In this document: piece by piece, positions 5,433-10,617 of the stretch
Numbering within the stretch: the first letter of the stretch is position 1
Layout: each line of letters opens with the position of its first letter
Source: JACVRX01 sp035697245
GTDB taxonomy: Bacteria > Actinomycetota > Actinomycetes > Jiangellales > Jiangellaceae
Length of the DNA stretch: 10,617 bases
Assembly (NCBI GenBank): GCA_035697245.1
Contig: DASSDH010000079.1
Span: 1 to 10,617 of the forward strand
Reading direction: 5' to 3'
Program-made: the position numbers and the translations under genes
Notes under the pieces: generated by a model
Seen by the model: the letters and a program-made list of their open reading frames with translations, nothing else
Told to the model about the DNA's origin: nothing
The model's database searches: none

Positions 5433-5801
5433 ATGACTTCCGTGGCCACGACCCTGCCGCTGCTCACCGATCCCGCCGACGCGGTCGCCTGTTGCCCGCC
5501 ACTGAGCGCCTCACCGCTGCCAGCCGAGGCGGCAACCTCCCTCGCCCGGGCGTTCTCCGCGCTCGGTGACCCGGTCCGGCTCCGGCTCATGAGCCTGCTG
5601 ATGACCGCCGACGGCGGCCAAGTCTGCGCCTGCGACCTGGTCGAACCGGTCGGCAAAAGCCAGCCCACCGTCAGCCACCACCTCAAAGTCCTCCGAGACG
5701 CCGGGCTGGTCAGCGCCACCCGCCGCGGCACCTACATCTGGTACGCCGTGATCCCCGAACAGGTCGCAGCCCTGCGCGCAGTCCTCGCGCCCACGGCGTA
5801 A
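5433..5801 (+). CDS. arsR: ArsR/SmtB family metalloregulator
   Basis: A 122-aa winged-helix repressor of typical length. Residues 41-57 give the conserved FSALGDPVRLRLMSLLM helix. CACDLVEPVGKSQPTVSHHLKVLRDAGLV (65-93) covers the recognition helix-turn-helix, and RRGTYIWYAV (97-106) the wing. Candidate thiol ligands are the N-terminal pair Cys20-Cys21 and Cys65/Cys67. This resembles the corynebacterial ArsR arrangement, in which an N-terminal Cys pair and a Cys near the DNA-binding helix bind As(III). Start choice is uncertain: ATG 5433 has no ribosome site; in-frame ATG 5418 lies in the operator; GTG 5442 sits 7 nt after TAACAT and would suit a leaderless transcript. All keep both Cys sites. 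It is divergent from the arsI operon and is its likely repressor. Confidence 0.92.
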   Translation: MTSVATTLPLLTDPADAVACCPPLSASPLPAEAATSLARAFSALGDPVRLRLMSLLMTADGGQVCACDLVEPVGKSQPTVSHHLKVLRDAGLVSATRRGTYIWYAVIPEQVAALRAVLAPTA

Positions 5802-5903
5802 ACCACCATGCTCATTGGTCCAGCCCACACGGAGGATGCGAACTCGGTCAGGCAGTTCGTCGCCTCATGTGCCGAATCACGCGGAGTGGGTATCTGAGAC
5901 CGC

Positions 5904-7595
5904 GTGCCATCCGCGACCGAGGACAAGCTACTTGGCGGGCGGTATCGCCTCGGCGAGCCGCTCGGCCGCGGCGGCATGGGCGTGGTGTGGGCTGGTCGCG
6001 ACGAAGCTCTAGGGCGGCAAGTCGCCATCAAGGAGGTGTCTCTCCCGGTCGACCTGCCTGCCGATGACCGCGAGAAGCTGCGCCGTCGAACGCTTCGGGA
6101 AGCCAGGGCGGCAGCGCGGATCTCGAGTCCGGCAGCCGTGACGGTGTACGACGTGGTGGAGGAGGACGGGCGCCCCTGGATTGTCATGGAACGGTTGGTG
6201 GCCCGCAGCCTCGCCAATGTGCTGCGCGAGGATGGACCACTACCCGCTAGTCGAGTAGCAGAGGTCGGCCTGGACGTCCTGAGTGCCCTGGAAGCGGCCG
6301 CATCCGTCGGCGTGCTTCATCGAGACGTCAAACCCGCCAACGTGATGCTCCACTCGACCGGACGAGCTGTTCTCACTGACTTCGGCATAGCGACGGTCGA
6401 GGGCGACGCAACAGTCACGACCACTGGACTGCTCCTGGGGTCACCGGCGTACATGTCACCCGAGCGAGCCCGAGGAGAACCGTCGACACTCGCTTCCGAT
6501 CTCTGGTCGTTGGGCGCGACGCTCTACGCCGCCCTCGACGGTCGGTCGCCGTTCGAACGCTCCGGATCCTTGCCGACGCTCCATGCGGTGCTCCATGACC
6601 CTGCACCGCCCTTGGTTCCTGGCACAGAGTTAGGGGATCTCATCAATGCCCTACTGGCCAAGGAGCCCGCACGACGGCCAAGTCCGCTCGATGTTCGCGC
6701 AGCGCTCGTTGGCATCCTCGCGCGGCCCAACGATGTGCCCAGCACGTCAGGATCCGTGGAATCGGCCGCCGGTCGCGACGGCACCGGGCAAGGCGCGATC
6801 GAGTCCTGGCTCAAGTCAGCCGACGACCGCTCGTCGACGACGGGCCGTTCCCAAGACCGGCACGTGCTTCTTGGTCTGCTGACCGTCGCCATCCTGTTCG
6901 CGGTGGCACTCGTCGGCCTCGGTGTCTATCTCGACGGATGGCGTGCGCCGGAATCGGCTTCGCCCCAGGCCGAATCCGGACGCGGCGGATCCGAGGCACC
7001 CGCTGCAGTCGAGTCTCCGCAGCCAACAGCAGATGCGGCAGTCAATCAACCACCGGCTGGCGGACCCGTAATCGGGGATCGGCCGAGCCCGACAAATCAG
7101 CCATCCGAACCCGCCGGCACCTCAGGCGACAACGCAGGGCCAGCGGCCGCCCCGCTACCCGATGGCTTTCAGTTGCATACCGATCCGACCGGCTTCACGG
7201 TTGCGGTGCCGACCGGCTGGACGAGATCCGTTGAGGGGCCGCGTACGTACTTCAAGGAACCGGGCGGCGGACGTTTCCTCCTCGTCGACCAGACGACCGA
7301 GCCGAAGGACGACCCGCTGACCGACTGGCAGGCGAACGAACCGTCGGTGGCAGATCGGCTGAGCGGCTACGAGCGAATCTCGCTGGATCGGGTCGAGTAC
7401 CGCGGCTGGAACACCGCCGACTGGGAGTTCACGTGGGACGGCCGCAATGGGCAGATCCACGTGCTCAACCGGAACGTTCGGGTAAGCGACGCACGTGCGT
7501 ATGCCCTGTACTGGTCGATACCCGAGTCCCAATGGGCCGACAGCCGCGGAATGTTCGACGTCATTGCGCAAAGCTTCCAACCGGCGCCAGGCTGA
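5904..7595 (+). CDS. PknB-type transmembrane Ser/Thr protein kinase with extracytoplasmic domain
   Basis: A 563-aa kinase. The N-terminal domain (about 13-270) holds the Gly loop GRGGMG (21-26), Lys43, helix-C Glu66, the HRD-type loop HRDVKPAN (139-146), DFG (159-161) and SPAYMSPE (180-187), so it should be active. A Ser/Thr-rich juxtamembrane linker (271-318) leads to one transmembrane segment (about 320-343). Next come a Pro/Ala-rich spacer (347-419) and a folded-looking domain (421-560; FTVAVPTGWTRS, YRGWNTADWEFTW). There are no PASTA repeats. C-terminal domains of this sort recur in actinobacterial kinases and may sense extracellular cues. It begins with GTG 5904 without a clear ribosome site. 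Leu243 is TTA (6630). It is convergent with the STAS/ATPase operon and 102 nt after arsR. Confidence 0.93.
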   Translation: MPSATEDKLLGGRYRLGEPLGRGGMGVVWAGRDEALGRQVAIKEVSLPVDLPADDREKLRRRTLREARAAARISSPAAVTVYDVVEEDGRPWIVMERLVARSLANVLREDGPLPASRVAEVGLDVLSALEAAASVGVLHRDVKPANVMLHSTGRAVLTDFGIATVEGDATVTTTGLLLGSPAYMSPERARGEPSTLASDLWSLGATLYAALDGRSPFERSGSLPTLHAVLHDPAPPLVPGTELGDLINALLAKEPARRPSPLDVRAALVGILARPNDVPSTSGSVESAAGRDGTGQGAIESWLKSADDRSSTTGRSQDRHVLLGLLTVAILFAVALVGLGVYLDGWRAPESASPQAESGRGGSEAPAAVESPQPTADAAVNQPPAGGPVIGDRPSPTNQPSEPAGTSGDNAGPAAAPLPDGFQLHTDPTGFTVAVPTGWTRSVEGPRTYFKEPGGGRFLLVDQTTEPKDDPLTDWQANEPSVADRLSGYERISLDRVEYRGWNTADWEFTWDGRNGQIHVLNRNVRVSDARAYALYWSIPESQWADSRGMFDVIAQSFQPAPG

Positions 7596-7679
7596 CAAGA
7601 ACCCCAACCAGGCCCTGCAGGAGAAGTCCCTACGCGCACCGCAAGACAACGCACGGCCTGACCGGTTGCCGTCCTGGCG

Positions 7680-7714
7680 CTCGCCCCTCCATGATCGGTT
7701 GCCGTGCGGGCGAG
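7680..7714. terminator. possible bidirectional stop between convergent operons
   Basis: CTCGCCC (7680-7686) and GGGCGAG (7708-7714) can pair around a 21-nt loop, in the 186-nt gap between the kinase stop and the ATPase stop. The same stretch holds a 10-bp direct repeat, CGGTTGCCGT at 7663-7672 and 7696-7705. There is no T-tract. Position suits termination from both sides; the structure alone is weak. Confidence 0.3.
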
Positions 7715-7781
7715 AAGAGCCGAATGCAACCGCGAGTGGCGCATCGACCGCGAGCCAAGGTTTGCGGCGGCGCGTTGGTGA

Positions 7782-8174
7782 TCAGCCGTCCGACCGGTGT
7801 CGTAGCTCGAACCAGACGACCTTTCCCGGAGGCGCTCGACGTAGTCGCCATCCCCACCGGTCGGCGAGGCTGTCGACGATCAGGAGGCCTCGGCCGCTCA
7901 TCCGGGCGTCCGGGGGTTTGTCCGGAGTCCGCGTCAGCGGGTCTGCATCGCCGTCGCTGATCTCGATCTTGATGTGCTTGCCGTCGTCGCTTAGGCGTAG
8001 CTCGATGGGTCTGCGACCGTGGATCACCGCGTTGGTCACCAACTCGCTCGTCAGCAGCACGAGGAGATCGAGTAGCTCGACGGGCCAGGCTGCGGCTCTC
8101 GACGCGAGGTATCGACGGGCGAGTCCGGGCGCTGCCAACGTGAGTGGTAGCGCGTGTGGCTTGATCAGGTCCAC
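7782..8174 (-). CDS. RsbW-like anti-sigma factor / ATP-binding regulatory kinase
   Basis: A 130-aa HATPase_c_2 domain protein of the length usual for actinobacterial RsbW/SpoIIAB-like regulators. The N-box is SELVTNAVIHG (43-53; Glu44, Asn48). The G1 box is ISDGDADPL (72-80; Asp74) and the G2 region GRGLLIVD (94-101). Members bind a sigma factor, or phosphorylate a STAS partner at a serine. The start is GTG 8174; a GGGAG lies only 2 nt before it, closer than ideal, but no better in-frame start is visible. It lies 43 nt downstream of the STAS gene on the same strand, the classic antagonist/kinase pairing. No sigma gene is adjacent, so the target is unknown. Confidence 0.88.
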   Translation of the reverse strand: MDLIKPHALPLTLAAPGLARRYLASRAAAWPVELLDLLVLLTSELVTNAVIHGRRPIELRLSDDGKHIKIEISDGDADPLTRTPDKPPDARMSGRGLLIVDSLADRWGWRLRRAPPGKVVWFELRHRSDG

Positions 8175-8217
8175 GGCTCCCGATTCGGTTGCTGCTACAC
8201 AGGTTGCGGCAGGGGAC

Positions 8218-8646
8218 TCATACCCCGTGTAGCGCTGCTGACCCTGGAGAAGCCGATCGGTCGTTCAGCGTGGCGAGACTCGACTCGAGTTCGAACGCGC
8301 TGGTGAGGCCGGTGATCACCAGGAGCCGACGGAGGAGCGGTCGGATGCCGTGGAGGGTCAGCCGTCCGCCGTGGCCGTGGACGAGCATTCTCACCTGCAC
8401 CAGCACGCCTATTCCCGAGGCGTCGATGAAGGTGAGCTCGGTAAGGTCCAGCCGGACATGCCGCATGTCCGGCACAGACAGCGACCGCATGGTCTCCACC
8501 AGTCGAGGGGCACTGGCGATATCCAACTCGCCCGTCAGCCGCAGCAAGGTGGCGTCCGGATGCCGGGAGGACGTTACCTGCAGATTGGCGGGACCGGGCT
8601 CGTCAATCGAGATCGTCAACGGGCGGTTGTTTCGATCCTCATGCAC
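8218..8646 (-). CDS. STAS domain anti-sigma factor antagonist (SpoIIAA/RsbV-like)
   Basis: A 142-aa product if started at GTG 8646, chosen for GGAG 5 nt upstream. A longer frame from GTG 8706 (162 aa) adds a Gly-rich leader without ribosome-site support. The STAS core shows LLRLTGELDIASAPRL near the start. LDLTELTFIDASGIGVL follows, with DASG holding the serine that RsbW-type kinases phosphorylate (Ser77 from GTG 8646). The N-terminal extension of about 30 residues is somewhat long for the family. It precedes the ATPase gene by 43 nt and follows the second GAF-ANTAR gene by 114 nt. It probably releases a sigma factor from the ATPase when unphosphorylated. The fold is clear; the pathway is inferred. 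Confidence 0.88.
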   Translation of the reverse strand: MHEDRNNRPLTISIDEPGPANLQVTSSRHPDATLLRLTGELDIASAPRLVETMRSLSVPDMRHVRLDLTELTFIDASGIGVLVQVRMLVHGHGGRLTLHGIRPLLRRLLVITGLTSAFELESSLATLNDRSASPGSAALHGV

Positions 8647-8760
8647 GCCGACTCCGTCCCCGCCTGATCGCTGAGCGATCGCGCTGCCAGGAGTCCGGAG
8701 CAACACGCTTAAGAGAGACGTTACTCCGGTTACGAGCCCTATGCGACCCGGACGCGTGGC

Positions 8761-9531
8761 TCAAGTTCCGAGCACGCGCGGTCGTTGTGCTTCCCGGGCG
8801 AGGGCGTGATCGAGCAGGCGCTGGGCGGGCAGTTCGCGACCGACCACCGCGCGGGCGACGTCGGTGAGACGCAGGTTGTGGTCACGGGCGAAGCGGCGCA
8901 GCACAGCGAACGACCGATCCATGTCCAGATTGCCTCTCTGGGCGAGGACTCCCTTGGCCTGTTCCAGCACCACCCTGCCGTTAAGCGCGGTCTGCAACTG
9001 CTCGTTGACCAGCGCTGAGTCGGTGGCGGCCTTATCCTGCACGATCGCCACCGCGGCGACGTACGCGAGGGCTTGGCCGAGCCCTAGGTCGTCGTCGTCC
9101 AGGGCGCCGACGTGCGTGCCGAACAGACCCATGGTGCCGAGCACATTCTCCCGCAGCCGCATCGGGACCGCGTGCACGGAGGCGAACCCGGCATCGGTGG
9201 CCACCTCGACGAACTGCGGCCACCGGGCCGCCTCGGCGCGCAGGTCAGCGACACTGATCGGCACACCGCTGTGATAGCTGTCCAGGCACGGCCCCTGATT
9301 GCGCTGCAGCTGGTACATCTCCAGCGCGCGAGTGGCTTCGGAGGAGGCGGCGACGACATGCAGGACGCGACGCGCGTCGGCCAGCAGTATCCCGGTGGAG
9401 GCTACGCCCAGAAGCTCGGTCGCGTCCTCTGCCAGCCCGCTCAGCAGTTCCACCGGGTCGACGCCCTCAGCCAAGCTGTGGGCGAGCGACACGAACGCAT
9501 GAGTGACGGCACGTTCCCGGTCAGCGCTCAT
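8761..9531 (-). CDS. GAF and ANTAR domain protein (second of a tandem pair)
   Basis: A 256-aa protein with a GAF sensor (about 28-165) carrying QGPCLDSYHSGVPISVADLR (79-98), followed by an ANTAR RNA-binding module (about 176-233; LNGRVVLEQAKGVLAQRGNL, then RLTDVARAVV). ANTAR proteins bind paired hexaloop hairpins in nascent RNA and prevent termination; the GAF part would gate this by ligand or redox state. Cys82 sits in the conserved PCLD of the GAF motif. Its ATG 9531 overlaps the TGA of the upstream paralogue by 4 nt (ATGA), so translation is coupled. It is paralogous to that upstream gene but diverged. There is no kinase or receiver domain, so signalling would be by direct sensing. Confidence 0.92.
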   Translation of the reverse strand: MSADRERAVTHAFVSLAHSLAEGVDPVELLSGLAEDATELLGVASTGILLADARRVLHVVAASSEATRALEMYQLQRNQGPCLDSYHSGVPISVADLRAEAARWPQFVEVATDAGFASVHAVPMRLRENVLGTMGLFGTHVGALDDDDLGLGQALAYVAAVAIVQDKAATDSALVNEQLQTALNGRVVLEQAKGVLAQRGNLDMDRSFAVLRRFARDHNLRLTDVARAVVGRELPAQRLLDHALAREAQRPRVLGT

Positions 9532-10292
9532 GAGCGTCCCTCCCCACCGTCGGTCGGTGGGCGGAAGGACTCGTCATCGTCCGGGGAGACCCGGCGCTCC
9601 ACGATCGCCCACGCCGCCTCGCTGGCCGTCAGCCCCTGCGCGAACGCATAAGCGCGGAGCCGGATCAGCGCCTCCACCGCGTCGACGTCCAGTTGTCCGA
9701 TGATCATGCCGGTGGCCTGGTAGACCTCGACCCGTTCCAACGACGCGAGCTGGTTCAACCCGTCGCCGCCCTCGCCGGCGGCGTCCCAGTCGATGTCGGA
9801 GGTCATCAGGTTCAGCAGCGGGAGTGACGCGAGCTCTGCCGCCCATAGACCGCCGTCCAGCCCGTCGGACGACATCGGACCTGGCCGGCTGCTGAAAAGG
9901 TCGAGTGCTCCGACCGGCGAGTGGGCGATCAACACCGGCAGCGCAAACACCGCCCGCACCCCTGAGTCGAGCACGGCCCGACCGAACACCGGCCACCGCT
10001 GCTCGTCCGGGTCCCGTAAGTCGCTCACCAGCACCGGCAGACCCGACCTCACCGCGTCCAGGCATGGGCCTTCCCCATAGGTGAACTGGAACTCGTCCAA
10101 CCGCCTGCTCAGCTCACCACTGGACCCGAACGTTCCGCGCGGCGACCCGTCGTGCATCACCGAGACCGCGGCACCGTCCACATGCAACAGGTCCACGCAT
10201 GCATGACATAGCCGGTCGGCCGCCGACAGCGCACCACCAACGCCGAGCAGCGCGGCTCCGAGCTCGGCTCTCAGCCTTTCACGAGCGGCCAC
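9528..10292 (-). CDS. GAF and ANTAR domain protein (first of a tandem pair)
   Basis: A 254-aa protein with a GAF domain (about 24-160) containing GEGPCLDAVRSGLPVLVSDLR (73-93), and an ANTAR module (about 185-235; ERVEVYQATGMIIGQLDVDA, then LTASEAAWAIVERR). Layout and motif match the downstream paralogue, indicating an old tandem duplication. The start is GTG 10292, with AGAGG 6 nt upstream. It is the first gene of the likely four-gene operon GAF-ANTAR, GAF-ANTAR, STAS, ATPase. It should act as a cytoplasmic sensor coupled to RNA antitermination; the ligand is unknown. The ending SPDDDESFRPPTDGGEGRS is acidic and probably disordered. Confidence 0.92.
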   Translation of the reverse strand: MAARERLRAELGAALLGVGGALSAADRLCHACVDLLHVDGAAVSVMHDGSPRGTFGSSGELSRRLDEFQFTYGEGPCLDAVRSGLPVLVSDLRDPDEQRWPVFGRAVLDSGVRAVFALPVLIAHSPVGALDLFSSRPGPMSSDGLDGGLWAAELASLPLLNLMTSDIDWDAAGEGGDGLNQLASLERVEVYQATGMIIGQLDVDAVEALIRLRAYAFAQGLTASEAAWAIVERRVSPDDDESFRPPTDGGEGRS

Positions 10293-10617
10293 CGGTCACC
10301 TCTCGGCGCACTCGGATACACCGACCTCTCCAGAGTACGGGCTGGTGTCCCCACATACCGCCGAGGGCCGTCCAAGCACGTCGGCGACGCCCGAGCAGGT
10401 CAAGAGCCAACGCCGAGGTCGTCCGTAACGAGAAAGCCCCCCGATATCGCCCCCAATGGGCGGTCGTCTGCGCCCGAAGCGGACCGATCCGGAATGTGCA
10501 CCGAGCCCTCGTGTGATGCGGGTCTCACCCAAATCAACCAGGCGAGGCGTTTTCCCGAAGGCGATCGGGGTACATATTCACTACCGGCAGCGCATCGTTG
10601 CGTTCAGAAGACCGGCC
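10293..10617 (-). promoter_or_regulatory. 325-nt region upstream of the GAF-ANTAR operon, no gene supported
   Basis: I see no convincing gene: the open frames here are Arg/Gly/Pro-rich and lack ribosome sites. It should contain the operon's promoter. A TANNNT hexamer TACTCT lies about 48 nt before GTG 10292 on the minus strand but has no good -35. Several inverted repeats are present: GGGT/ACCC at 10520-10530 nested inside CCTCG (10507-10511)/CGAGG (10543-10547), and CCCGA-AGGCGA-TCGGG at 10554-10569. A structured leader is possible but unproven. Confidence 0.35.

Noticed and set aside
5156..5731. 191-codon minus-strand frame through arsR
   Set aside because: It is antisense to a clear ArsR and crosses the operator region; composition is that of a shadow frame.
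5808..5897. 29-codon plus-strand frame (MLIGPAHTEDANSV...) between arsR and the kinase
   Set aside because: Composition is not absurd, but no Shine-Dalgarno precedes the ATG, there is no motif, and nothing ties it to its neighbours.
10296..10532. 78-codon minus-strand frame upstream of the GAF-ANTAR pair
   Set aside because: Arg/Gly-rich, no ribosome site and no recognisable domain; better treated as leader or intergenic DNA.
10554..10569. CCCGA-AGGCGA-TCGGG hairpin as an ANTAR target
   Set aside because: The hexaloop has A at position 1 but C at position 4, where the ANTAR rule requires G, and the reverse strand does not fit either.
1..10617. CRISPR array, tRNA, rRNA or complete mobile element
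   Set aside because: No regularly spaced repeat array, cloverleaf or rRNA-like sequence was seen, and the only mobile-element trace is the IS3 fragment.

Overview
The window looks like chromosomal DNA from a high-GC actinobacterium. Codon third positions are strongly G/C, GTG starts are frequent, and the gene families are typical of that phylum: GAF-ANTAR regulators, a membrane-anchored Ser/Thr kinase, an RsbW-like ATPase, a STAS protein and an ArsI/CadI enzyme. I cannot assign a genus.

Layout, left to right. (1) 1-2774, minus strand: an SDR oxidoreductase, a zinc-less quinone-oxidoreductase-like MDR enzyme and an alpha/beta hydrolase cut by the left edge. All read leftward, probably as a small redox/detoxification operon. 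(2) 2818-4055, plus strand, divergent from the SDR: two membrane proteins whose stop and start overlap by 4 nt. The first carries a three-fold internal repeat; the second is DUF4386-like. (3) 4056-4507: intergenic DNA with the decayed C-terminal end of an IS3-type transposase and several inverted repeats. (4) 4508-5801: a compact metal(loid)-response locus. A divergent arsR gene with an N-terminal Cys-Cys pair faces a minus-strand operon. That operon encodes an unrecognised 75-aa protein ending in CPTC, an ArsI/CadI dioxygenase with a Cys-pair tail, and a 17-aa peptide containing three Cys-Cys pairs behind a near-perfect Shine-Dalgarno. Two palindromic ArsR-type boxes 23 bp apart sit in the divergent promoter region. 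(5) 5904-7595, plus strand: a PknB-type transmembrane Ser/Thr kinase with a C-terminal extracytoplasmic domain. (6) 7782-10292, minus strand, convergent with the kinase: two tandem GAF-ANTAR proteins, a STAS anti-sigma-factor antagonist and an RsbW-like ATPase, probably one stress-signalling operon. (7) 10293-10617: a 325-nt stretch with no convincing gene, acting as the upstream region of that operon.

How the parts may work together. In the ars locus, As(III)-type ligands would release ArsR from the two boxes. That would induce ArsI, which cleaves C-As bonds of trivalent organoarsenicals, together with two small Cys-bearing products that could buffer or ferry the thiophilic product. No arsenite pump or arsenate reductase is in the window, so efflux must be encoded elsewhere if the locus is complete. 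In the right-hand operon, GAF sensing could feed both ANTAR RNA binding and a partner switch in which the ATPase phosphorylates the STAS protein. The cognate sigma factor and PP2C phosphatase are not in the window.

The most novel element is the 17-aa MDDCCDQTLECCEPGCC peptide at the end of the arsI operon.
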